Origin: Clostridiaceae bacterium
GTDB taxonomy: Bacteria; Bacillota; Clostridia; Lachnospirales; Lachnospiraceae
Assembly: GCA_910575795.1 (NCBI GenBank)
Contig: CAJTGE010000023.1
Coordinates: forward strand, 17,854 to 81,853
Direction of reading: 5' to 3'
DNA length: 64,000 nt
Shown here: positions 16,100 through 22,509 of the stretch, in pieces
Position numbering within the stretch: the first letter of the stretch is position 1
Layout: each line of letters begins with the position of its first letter
Made by a program: the position numbers and the translations under genes
Notes under the pieces: model-generated
What the model was told of the DNA's origin: nothing
The model's database searches: none
What the model saw: only the letters and a program-made list of their open reading frames with translations

Positions 16100-16255
16100 G
16101 GAACTGTTAAGAAATAACTTTTCAATAGTGCGCAGGATTTTTCTTCGGGAGCGCCACTCAAAAATCAGGCGCATAGTGGGCTATGTAACTGATTTTTGAG
16201 TGGTGCTATCGGAGAAAAAGACAAGCAATATGAAAAGTTATTTCTTGACAGTTCC
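16100..16255. mobile_element. 156-bp palindromic MITE-like element
   Basis: Nearly the whole element folds on itself. The outer arms begin GGAACTGTTAAGAAATAACT and pair with a matching inverted end at about 16228-16255, with a single mismatch. Inner arms GCCACTCAAAAATCAG and CTGATTTTTGAGTGG flank a short centre. There is no coding capacity. It lies just downstream of the kinase gene and could also stop its transcript. Size and long terminal inverted repeats suggest a non-autonomous element. Confidence 0.65.
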
Positions 16256-16273
16256 TTACATAGTAAGGAAGCT

Positions 16274-17578
16274 CTAAGCCGGTTCGCCCGTTGGGAGATT
16301 CAGCAGGATCCTTGTCACAAACATCCCGTTCTCCATCGAAAAATCCGTTTCCCCATCGTAGCGGGAGGCGGCCTTTAGGATGCTGAACACCCCTGTTCCC
16401 CCGCCTTTATCCGACTGGGGCAGTCCCTTGTGAAAACTCGCCGGGGTGCTGGTATTGCAGCACTGGATCATGATCTTATTTCCCTTTTGGGCGATATATA
16501 TGCGGATTTCCTGCTCCGGGCAGCCTGAAGCGGCGCATCCGTGGATGGCGTTTTCAAAGATATTGGCAAGGATCGCGACCCAGTCGATATCCCGGACCGG
16601 AATGCCTTCCACCACTCTCACATCCATTAAGACGCGGATATCCTGGCTTCTGGCCTTTTTAGCATAGGCGCACAGGATGCTGTTGACCGCCCGGTTCATG
16701 CAGACTTCCTCTGCATTCCGGTTCGCCACATCAGCCCCGTACTCTTCCAGATAGTCCAAAAGCTCCCCAAACTCCCCCTTACTGAGGTATTCCTTGATTA
16801 AGAGGGTGTGGTGGCGCACATCATGGCGGATCCGCGCCGCCTCCTTCTCTGATTCTTTCATCAGCTCCATCTGCTGGTGCAAAAGCTGTTCATTAACCTC
16901 CAAAAGCTCCTTTTCCGCCTGATAGTAGTGTTCCTGCCCCAGATGGATATACAGATGCAGAATCGCATACTGGAGCACGCCGGCCATAAACAGGATCAGG
17001 AAGGCCCGCACCATATTGAAAATGGAAAAGCCCTGCAGGTTTGGCCAATACGCCATGATTGCGCCAAGCATCACGGACACGAACAGGGTTACGGCGCTGA
17101 ACATATCCATCTCTTCAATCAGGAAATCAACGCCGCCTAAAAACTGCCTTCTGAACTTTTTCCAGGTGATAATCAGAATGACAGCGCTGCACAGAAAACG
17201 CACCAGAATATCAACCAGCGCGTTTCCATCAAACGCCCAGCGCGCCACATCCACGCCGCAGAAGGTTGATACCGAAAACAGATAGAATGCCAGGGCCATT
17301 TTATAGAGTGAAAGGTAAAGCACTTCGCTGCTCATCAGGCTGCAGAATATCCCGATAAGCGGCAGCGTGGACAGCGCCGCATACTGGACAAAGCTTTTAT
17401 TTCCGAAAAGATACCACAGGCTGTAGGCTGTAACCAGGGAAGCGCCGAACGCAATATAACACCCTGTCGTTTTTTTCATGGAAAACCGGGGGCGATCCAG
17501 CATCAGAAAAAAGGACAGCATCAGTCCTGCGCTAATGGTATTGCGCAAAAGCGCAAGCCAAAATGAACCTCCCAGCAT
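16274..17578 (-). CDS. AgrC-like sensor histidine kinase (GHKL ATPase)
   Basis: 434 residues. The N-terminal half has about six hydrophobic segments (residues 8-210). A helical linker follows, then the dimerisation/phosphoacceptor helix with ARIRHDVRHHTLLI (phospho-His about 261). The GHKL ATPase domain has an N-box ANIFENAIHG and a G-box GGGTGVFSI. This is the architecture of peptide-sensing AgrC-type kinases. Ribosome site GGGAGGG. It lies 405 bp downstream of the LytTR regulator, and the two probably form a pair. The signal may be the repeat peptide at 18825-19031, which is inferred from adjacency only. Confidence 0.88.
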   Translation of the reverse strand: MLGGSFWLALLRNTISAGLMLSFFLMLDRPRFSMKKTTGCYIAFGASLVTAYSLWYLFGNKSFVQYAALSTLPLIGIFCSLMSSEVLYLSLYKMALAFYLFSVSTFCGVDVARWAFDGNALVDILVRFLCSAVILIITWKKFRRQFLGGVDFLIEEMDMFSAVTLFVSVMLGAIMAYWPNLQGFSIFNMVRAFLILFMAGVLQYAILHLYIHLGQEHYYQAEKELLEVNEQLLHQQMELMKESEKEAARIRHDVRHHTLLIKEYLSKGEFGELLDYLEEYGADVANRNAEEVCMNRAVNSILCAYAKKARSQDIRVLMDVRVVEGIPVRDIDWVAILANIFENAIHGCAASGCPEQEIRIYIAQKGNKIMIQCCNTSTPASFHKGLPQSDKGGGTGVFSILKAASRYDGETDFSMENGMFVTRILLNLPTGEPA

Positions 17579-17666
17579 AGAACCAACCCTCCCTTACATG
17601 TTCTGAAATCTTGAATTGGCACGGTTCAGGCTGTGGATTAACAGAAGCAAATCAGGTGCAGATGGA

Positions 17667-17711
17667 TGAATCGTAGTTTGGACATAGCTTGACACCACAG
17701 ACTGAATCGTA
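17667..17711. promoter_or_regulatory. Direct repeat upstream of the kinase gene, possible regulator site
   Basis: TGAATCGTA occurs twice (17667-17675 and 17703-17711), 36 bp apart, in the 405-bp gap between regulator and kinase genes. LytTR regulators bind short direct repeats, but the usual spacing is shorter, so this is a weak candidate. The rest of the gap (17579-17983) holds a small GC hairpin and no gene that I can support. Confidence 0.3.
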
Positions 17712-17983
17712 ACCTGAACTTACTATATCATTTCTGTCGGATAAATTCTACATAATGGGATATAAGGGGATTTTTTAGGGACAAAAACAGAACTTTCCCG
17801 ATCCGGCGGCTGAAGCGCCGTGCTGTTACAGCGTCCGCCGACAAAAAACGCCCCGCAAAATCGTTGCTGAAACGGCTGACGGAGCTTTCTTAAAATTTTC
17901 CGGATATCTGTCTGCATATGCTCTCATATGCCTGCCGGCGCGGGCCCGGCGGCTGCTTAATATGGTTTATACACTCTGTGCTT

Positions 17984-18739
17984 TTACCCCCCCCCGGTAT
18001 CATCCCGGCGGTCAAAATAGTAGGAAAAATAACTTTTTTTGAATTCCGCCGCCTTATTGCGCGGCACATAGATCGTCGCCCCATTATCCATCACAATCTC
18101 GCCGCGTTCCACCGAGACGATATGATCCATATTTAAAATATAGGAGCGGCCGCAGCGGCCAAACTGATAAAACCGCTCCAGGATTTCCCACAGCCCCGAA
18201 GCTGTCATACGGGCCCTGCACTCTTCCATTGCCAGGTAAAACACCTGATAATTTTTCTGCGATTCGCAGTAGATGATTTCCTGTAAATTGATTTGCCGGA
18301 ATCCCCCCGCAACCTTGATGGTGATCTGGCTCTCCTTTATTCTGTGAATCTGCCCCAATGCCGAATCGATAGCGTGAAAAAAATGCTCCTGATCAAACGG
18401 CTTTACAAGATACTGAATCGCGTCCACCCCGTATGCTTTGAGCGCATGCTCCGTGGAGGTCGTGAGAAAAACGAGCGGCATATTTAAGCCCAGCCTTCTC
18501 AGCTCTTCCGCTGCCTCGATCCCGTTTTTCCCTGACATAAAGATATCGAGCAGCATCAGATCCGGCCTGTACTTCTCCTCCCTGACCCGCTTTAGCAGCT
18601 CTTCCGCACTCGTGAAACGTTCCGTTTGAAATGTCATATCCTGCTGCATCCTCTTCTGATAGCATGCCAGAAGTCCCTCAATCTGATCAAGCGCTCTCTC
18701 TTCATCGTCGCATAATGCTATAACGTACAATTCCTTCAC
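17984..18739 (-). CDS. LytTR-family response regulator (AgrA-like)
   Basis: About 251 residues. The N-terminal receiver domain has IALCDDEERALDQIEGLL (acidic pocket), LMLLDIFMSGKNGIEAAEEL (phospho-Asp), FLTTSTEHALKAY and YLVKPF. The C-terminal LytTR DNA-binding domain has YCESQKNYQVFYL, GRSYILNMDHI and MDNGATIYVPR. The start is uncertain. A GTG at 18737-18739 or TTG at 18728-18730 puts the receiver domain at the N-terminus. ATG at 18820 and TTG at 18841 would add a Pro/Arg-rich tail and place a strong hairpin (18756-18798) inside the gene. The gene ends in a run of nine G just before TAA. It probably pairs with the kinase downstream. Confidence 0.83.
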   Translation of the reverse strand: MKELYVIALCDDEERALDQIEGLLACYQKRMQQDMTFQTERFTSAEELLKRVREEKYRPDLMLLDIFMSGKNGIEAAEELRRLGLNMPLVFLTTSTEHALKAYGVDAIQYLVKPFDQEHFFHAIDSALGQIHRIKESQITIKVAGGFRQINLQEIIYCESQKNYQVFYLAMEECRARMTASGLWEILERFYQFGRCGRSYILNMDHIVSVERGEIVMDNGATIYVPRNKAAEFKKSYFSYYFDRRDDTGGG

Positions 18740-18755
18740 ATCCTCTGTCGTACTG

Positions 18756-18798
18756 GCGCGCCGCGGCGGATCGGGCTGCCCCTGCCGGCGCGGCGCGC
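18756..18798 (-). promoter_or_regulatory. Strong GC hairpin between peptide gene and regulator gene
   Basis: GCGCGCCGCG pairs perfectly with its complement across a GC-rich loop. No U-run follows, so it is not a classic terminator. It could slow polymerase or act as an RNA-processing/stability barrier that makes the peptide message more abundant than the regulator message. It also argues for a regulator start at 18739 or later. Confidence 0.5.
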
Positions 18799-18824
18799 GG
18801 ATTTCAGGCTGACACACCATGCTG

Positions 18825-19031
18825 TCACTTTTCACCGCCAACGCAGTTCATATCATCCAGGCTGCAGCTCTTGTCATCCTCTCCGCTTAAGCAGTTCATG
18901 TCATTCAGCCCGCAGCTCTTCGCATCCTCTTCCCCCAGGCAGTTCATGTCGTTTAAACCGCAGGTCTTGTCCTGCGCATCGCTCATCCCGTTTAAGTTGC
19001 TCCAACCGGTCGCTTTTTTCGTTTCTCCCAT
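18825..19031 (-). CDS. Small acidic peptide with three tandem C-x6-C repeats (candidate precursor or signal peptide)
   Basis: 68 residues, unrecognised family. The ATG at 19029-19031 has an excellent AGGAG site 7 bases upstream. After an N-terminal segment containing GWSNLNGM, three 16-residue units follow, each KTCGLNDMNCL-like: CGLNDMNC, CGLNDMNC, CSLDDMNC, separated by acidic linkers (GEEDA, SGEDD). There is no signal peptide or membrane helix. The repeats differ at synonymous and linker positions, which suggests selection on the core. It directly precedes an AgrA/AgrC-type pair, and AhpF-N-like and AhpC thiol proteins lie upstream. It could be a multi-core ribosomally made peptide, a pheromone precursor, a metal ligand or a thiol substrate. 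No maturation enzyme or exporter lies beside it. Confidence 0.7.
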   Translation of the reverse strand: MGETKKATGWSNLNGMSDAQDKTCGLNDMNCLGEEDAKSCGLNDMNCLSGEDDKSCSLDDMNCVGGEK

Positions 19032-19054
19032 TGTGAATCTCCTTTCCTGTCTTA

Positions 19055-19214
19055 TGTACTCTCGGAATCTCGCTGTGCCTGATTTTGTGAGATGATTTTT
19101 TGTCAGATGTGCACAAATTTATGAGGCGTACGTGGAGCGTACGTTGATTAAATTTGGGTGCATCTGGCGGAAAATCAGCCGCAAAAGCAGGCGCAGAGAG
19201 ATTCCGAGAGTACA
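19055..19214. repeat. TGTACTC-ended palindrome, copy 3, interrupted by a second inverted repeat
   Basis: The outer halves (19055-19091 and 19173-19214) match the 51-bp family. About 80 bp between them is itself palindromic (CAGATGTGCACAAATTT with GCGTACGT against ACGTACGC... and AAATTTGGGTGCATCTG). It lies in the 5' leader of the repeat-peptide gene and would make the leader RNA highly structured. I see no convincing -35/-10 pair in 19032-19302. Confidence 0.65.
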
Positions 19215-19220
19215 TTCTTT

Positions 19221-19268
19221 TAGCAGCCCGGGCCGGACGGGCATAATCGTCCCGGCGCGCGGGCTGCC
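19221..19268. other. GC-rich inverted repeat downstream of the AhpF-N-like gene
   Basis: GCAGCCCG and GGCCGGACG pair with CGTCCCGGC and CGGGCTGC across GGCATAAT. It lies 35 bp after the AhpF-N-like stop on the minus strand, where no U-run follows. It could be a weak terminator or an RNA 3'-end hairpin. Confidence 0.4.
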
Positions 19269-19302
19269 ATTCCTTTTTCCATGCATCATTCTGCGGCTTC
19301 TG

Positions 19303-19974
19303 TCACCTGGCGTCAAGGCAGAGCTGCGCCAGATCTTCGATGCTTCTGGGGCCGAGGAAAACGTCGCTGTCATTGACGATGAGCGCCGGCACCCGTTCGA
19401 TGTGGTATGCATCCACCAGATCCGGGTACAGGCCGCCGTCGTACATCTCTGCCGTCACCGCCGGGTTGAGCATGGCAATCCTCTGGCAGGCAATCACCAC
19501 GCCGGGGCAGTGATGGCAGGCCAGTGAGACACAGATTTTCAAATGAACCGGCCGCCTGATCTTCCCGATCTTTTTGACCGCGCCCTTTGAGAGCTCCTGT
19601 CCCGGCCCGGCCGCGTTATAGATTCCAAGCACAAAGGAGTTGATCTCCTTTCCGCCCGGAACGCCGTGAAAGGCCGCTCCGGTAAACGTCCCCCCTGTAA
19701 ACAGGCCCGTGGCAGGCAGGCGCTTTATGTCCATAAACTCCTTAAGCTGCGCGGCGGCCTCGTCCGCCTCATACAGTTCGAGATGAACATGGGCGCCCAG
19801 AGCTGCGATCCCTTTCAGAAAGGACGCCATCTCGGCGGACTTAGGCTCTTTTACATCGAGCGCCGCCTTCAGCGTCACATCGCGGTTAAGCTTTTGGAAA
19901 ACGCCCCGGATCGTTTCCCTTGTCTTTTCATCCAGCAGGGGGCTTTCCTGCGGAATCCCGTTCTGATCGATCAT
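19303..19974 (-). CDS. Stand-alone AhpF N-terminal-like thiol-disulfide protein
   Basis: 223 residues resembling the N-terminal half of AhpF, which is two fused thioredoxin folds. The first fold (about 20-110) has no Cys pair. The second carries the redox motif CVSLACHHCPGVV (CHHC) and the cis-Pro region RVPALIVNDSDVF. Full AhpF adds a FAD/NADH thioredoxin-reductase module, which is absent here. It lies 9 bp downstream of ahpC and so probably passes electrons to AhpC, with a separate thioredoxin reductase supplying reducing power. That electron path is inferred. LPATGLFTGGTF in the middle is an AhpF-N-like Gly-rich turn. Confidence 0.82.
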   Translation of the reverse strand: MIDQNGIPQESPLLDEKTRETIRGVFQKLNRDVTLKAALDVKEPKSAEMASFLKGIAALGAHVHLELYEADEAAAQLKEFMDIKRLPATGLFTGGTFTGAAFHGVPGGKEINSFVLGIYNAAGPGQELSKGAVKKIGKIRRPVHLKICVSLACHHCPGVVIACQRIAMLNPAVTAEMYDGGLYPDLVDAYHIERVPALIVNDSDVFLGPRSIEDLAQLCLDAR

Positions 19975-19983
19975 TGTCCCCTC

Positions 19984-20550
19984 CTATAAAAGCCCAACCA
20001 GATCAAGGCTCGGCGTCAGCGTCTCCTCTCCCGGTTTCCACTTTGCAGGACAAACCTGATCGCCGTGTTCCTCTACAAACTGAGCTGCCTGCACCTTTCT
20101 CAAAAGCTCCTCTGCATTCCGTCCAATCCCCATGTCGTGAATCTCATACGCCCGCACCTTTCCTTCCGGATTAAGGATAAAGGTTCCCCTGAGGGCCTGT
20201 CCGGCCGCTTCTTCCAGCACGCCGAACTGCCTGGCCAGAACGCCGGCCGGATCCCCCATCATCGTATAACGGATCCCGCGGATCGTGTCCGACGCGTCTG
20301 CCCACGCCTTGTGGACAAAGTGCGTGTCCTCTGAAACAGAATAAATCTGACAGCCCGCCGCCTCAAAATCCTCATAATAATCCTGCAGATCGCCGAGCTC
20401 GGTCGGACATACGAATGTAAAGTCAGCCGGGTAAAAGAACAAAACCGACCAGTGGCCCAGAAGATCGGCTTTGGTCACTTCTCTGAACCCGCCTTTGCAG
20501 TATGCCTGGACCCGGAAGTCCTCTACTTCTTTTCCGATCAAATTCCCCAT
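19984..20550 (-). CDS. ahpC: Alkyl hydroperoxide reductase C (2-Cys peroxiredoxin)
   Basis: 188 residues from the ATG of MGNLIGKEVEDF, behind AGGAGGAGG. FFYPADFTFVCPTEL (residues about 42-56) contains the peroxidatic Cys, and QVCPAKWKPGEE near the C-terminus contains the resolving Cys. Length and motifs are typical of AhpC, which reduces H2O2 and organic peroxides in the cytosol. The operon mate downstream is the AhpF-N-like protein. A promoter lies at 20578-20606, about 30-55 bp before the start. Confidence 0.95.
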   Translation of the reverse strand: MGNLIGKEVEDFRVQAYCKGGFREVTKADLLGHWSVLFFYPADFTFVCPTELGDLQDYYEDFEAAGCQIYSVSEDTHFVHKAWADASDTIRGIRYTMMGDPAGVLARQFGVLEEAAGQALRGTFILNPEGKVRAYEIHDMGIGRNAEELLRKVQAAQFVEEHGDQVCPAKWKPGEETLTPSLDLVGLL

Positions 20551-20577
20551 GTCCTCCTCCTTTCTTCCAGCAGGTTT

Positions 20578-20606
20578 ATTATACACGGGATGAGGGAAAA
20601 ATACAA
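20578..20606 (-). promoter_or_regulatory. Promoter of ahpC
   Basis: Minus strand: -10 TATAAT (20578-20583), 17-bp spacer, weak -35 TTGTAT (20601-20606). The leader is about 20 bases. Confidence 0.6.
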
Positions 20607-20690
20607 TGGGACGCGGGGGAAAATTAGATTCGTTAATGGGGCCGCTGTTATTATTCACGTATTATTCACGGATAGTATTCTGCGAAGCGT

Positions 20691-20719
20691 GTTACTGTTC
20701 ACGGACCGTGAACAGTAAC
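20691..20719. promoter_or_regulatory. 29-bp perfect palindrome between ahpC and aroD
   Basis: GTTACTGTTCACGG and its exact complement around a single A. It lies 10 bp upstream of the aroD -35 box and about 85 bp upstream of the ahpC -35. Two TATTCACG copies lie just left of it (about 20653-20671). It lacks a U-run on either side, so a dimeric regulator operator is more likely than a terminator. It is not a PerR-type box. Confidence 0.55.
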
Positions 20720-20729
20720 GGGCAGCCAC

Positions 20730-20758
20730 TTGAATTTCTTCCCCTATTCATGTATAAT
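20730..20758 (+). promoter_or_regulatory. Promoter of aroD
   Basis: -35 TTGAAT (20730-20735), 17-bp spacer, -10 TATAAT (20753-20758). The leader of about 115 bases contains a TGTACTC-type palindrome. Confidence 0.7.
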
Positions 20759-20807
20759 TTCCTAAAAAAGCAGGGGGCAGCGCGCCTCCTGGCATCCATA
20801 TCCATCA

Positions 20808-20859
20808 TGTGCTCCCGGTAATCCCGCCGCGACTGATTTTGTGAGATTCCGAAAGCACA
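20808..20859. repeat. TGTACTC-type palindromic repeat, copy 4
   Basis: Ends TGTGCTC and GAAAGCACA, with the family loop motif CTGATTTTGTGAGATTCC. It lies in the aroD leader, between promoter and ribosome site. Confidence 0.7.
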
Positions 20860-20881
20860 TCATACATTACAGGAGGAAACC

Positions 20882-21649
20882 ATGAGCGCAGTGATACAGA
20901 TCAGAACGATGAAGCTCGGGGAAGGCATCCCCAAAATCTGCATTCCCCTGACAGACAAAACGACAGAGGGCCTCGCACAGTCTCTCCGGGATTTAAACGG
21001 CATCCCGTTTGATTTTGCCGAATGGCGCGCAGACTTTTTTGACGGAATAGAACAGCCCGGGAAACGCCTGGAGGCCCTGCGCTGCCTCAGGGACGGGCTG
21101 GGGGAGCATCCCCTGCTCTTTACGCTGCGCACCAGCGCGGAGATGGGCATGGCAAATATACACACGGACCAATATATGGCCATCAACCGCTCCGTGGTTG
21201 ACAGCGGCCTGGCGGATATCATCGATATAGAGCTTTCACAGGGGGAGCAGGCATTTTGCACGCTCGTTCAATATGCTCATGAGGCAGACGTGCGCGTAAT
21301 CGCCTCCTGCCACAACTTTTGCTCGACCCCGGACAGGGAAACCATCGTGGAAACCATGCGCCTCATGCAAAAGCTGGGCGCTGATGTGGCGAAATACGCC
21401 GTTATGCCAAAATGCAGCCGGGACGTACTGACGCTGCTTGACGCAACTCTCACGATGCGGGAAATATATCCCGAGACACCGGTGATCACCATGTCCATGG
21501 GCGCCCAGGGCGCGGTAAGCCGCGTCTGCGGAAGCATCTTTGGCTCCTGCGCAACCTTTGGGACAGCCGGAAAAGCGTCCGCCCCAGGCCAGCTTCCCGC
21601 CGCTGATCTCGCCCGCTTTTTAGAACTGTTACATCCGTCCCACTCATAA
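20882..21649 (+). CDS. aroD: Type I 3-dehydroquinate dehydratase
   Basis: 255 residues, ATG behind AGGAGG. Third step of the shikimate pathway: 3-dehydroquinate to 3-dehydroshikimate through a Schiff base. The class I pattern is clear: PLTDKT near the N-terminus, FAEWRADFF (substrate-binding Glu/Arg), VRVIASCHNF with the catalytic His, DVAKYAVMPK with the Schiff-base Lys, and ITMSMGAQGAVSRVCG with the late Arg. It is monocistronic here. aroB of the same pathway is at 57634-58761. Confidence 0.95.
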   Translation: MSAVIQIRTMKLGEGIPKICIPLTDKTTEGLAQSLRDLNGIPFDFAEWRADFFDGIEQPGKRLEALRCLRDGLGEHPLLFTLRTSAEMGMANIHTDQYMAINRSVVDSGLADIIDIELSQGEQAFCTLVQYAHEADVRVIASCHNFCSTPDRETIVETMRLMQKLGADVAKYAVMPKCSRDVLTLLDATLTMREIYPETPVITMSMGAQGAVSRVCGSIFGSCATFGTAGKASAPGQLPAADLARFLELLHPSHS

Positions 21650-21655
21650 CGCCAA

Positions 21656-22162
21656 CGAATAAGTTTACGCAACGCTGTAATAGGTTGTTGAGGTTGTCCA
21701 TGACAAGTTGAACAGACATAATAATGAGGCAGATATCCTCCTACGTCCGGCCGCTCAATCAGAACCCGGTTTAAAACTGCCTGTACCAGCGGAAAGGAAA
21801 AGAAAAAGATACCGATATAAGTGAAAACGCCTCCGCCAATCAACAGCATGTAGAGCCGATCCAGGCAGCTATTCCGTATTTTTGGAGCTTTTACGGCTAT
21901 TCGGGGCGTATCATTTTTTAACAGGACAAAACAAAAAAACAGCATATAACCCCCTGTGCAAATACTTATAAAATTCTCCGTTTTGTTTCGCATAGCGCTC
22001 GTTTAGCGCACATTCAGCCATCCATTTTGATCTTCCATATTCTGTATACGGCCCTATCGGGCTCTCCGGGCCAATGACAATCCGTCTGCCTATCCTGTCA
22101 CGTTCTGCATAGACACCGGCTGTGCTGATAAAAATAAACTGCTTTACCCCTACGGGGAACAC
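21656..22162 (-). pseudogene. Gene debris: epimerase/dehydratase (SDR) fragment and membrane-protein fragment
   Basis: About 22162-21960 on the minus strand encodes VKQFIFISTAGVYAERD and, further on, GPYTEYGRSKWMAE, the YxxxK active-site region of an extended SDR sugar epimerase. The frame then breaks, and another minus frame (21993-21700) encodes a hydrophobic stretch (RLYMLLIGGGVFTYIGIFFFSFP). Neither piece has a plausible full-length product. The remnants probably derive from a decayed polysaccharide or sugar gene set. The remainder up to 22245 holds no gene. Confidence 0.5.
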
Positions 22163-22246
22163 GGGTATATCGGGACAGCCCGGCAGAGACAGAAACGCGC
22201 TCTAACACACGGCCGCGCCGAATGTATATATCGCCGAATTTCCATA

Positions 22247-22275
22247 TTGACAAATCCACGCTTTCATGTTTTAAT
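22247..22275 (+). promoter_or_regulatory. Promoter of the MATE exporter gene
   Basis: -35 TTGACA (consensus, 22247-22252), 17-bp spacer, -10 TTTAAT (22270-22275). The roughly 225-base leader has no gene. Confidence 0.65.
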
Positions 22276-22509
22276 GGAGAAAAGAAAAAAAGGGGCCCGG
22301 ACGGCGCGTTCGCGGATCTCTCATCGCTTGTCGAAGCGTAATTCAGACTATAGGGTTTGCTGTTTCTGATATAAACAGCGGATTCTATAGTTTTTTTTAT
22401 GGAAATCTGAAGCGCCGTATCGTTCAGGCAATCCGGACGTCTGCTTTTTTCGCTGAGCCGCAGATGCGGCCGGAACGCCTGCCCCGGACGAACAAAAGGA
22501 GATTTTATC

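Noticed and set aside
15843-16273. Recombinase gene for the invertible segment
   Set aside because: No serine or tyrosine recombinase motifs in any frame near the switch or elsewhere in the window.
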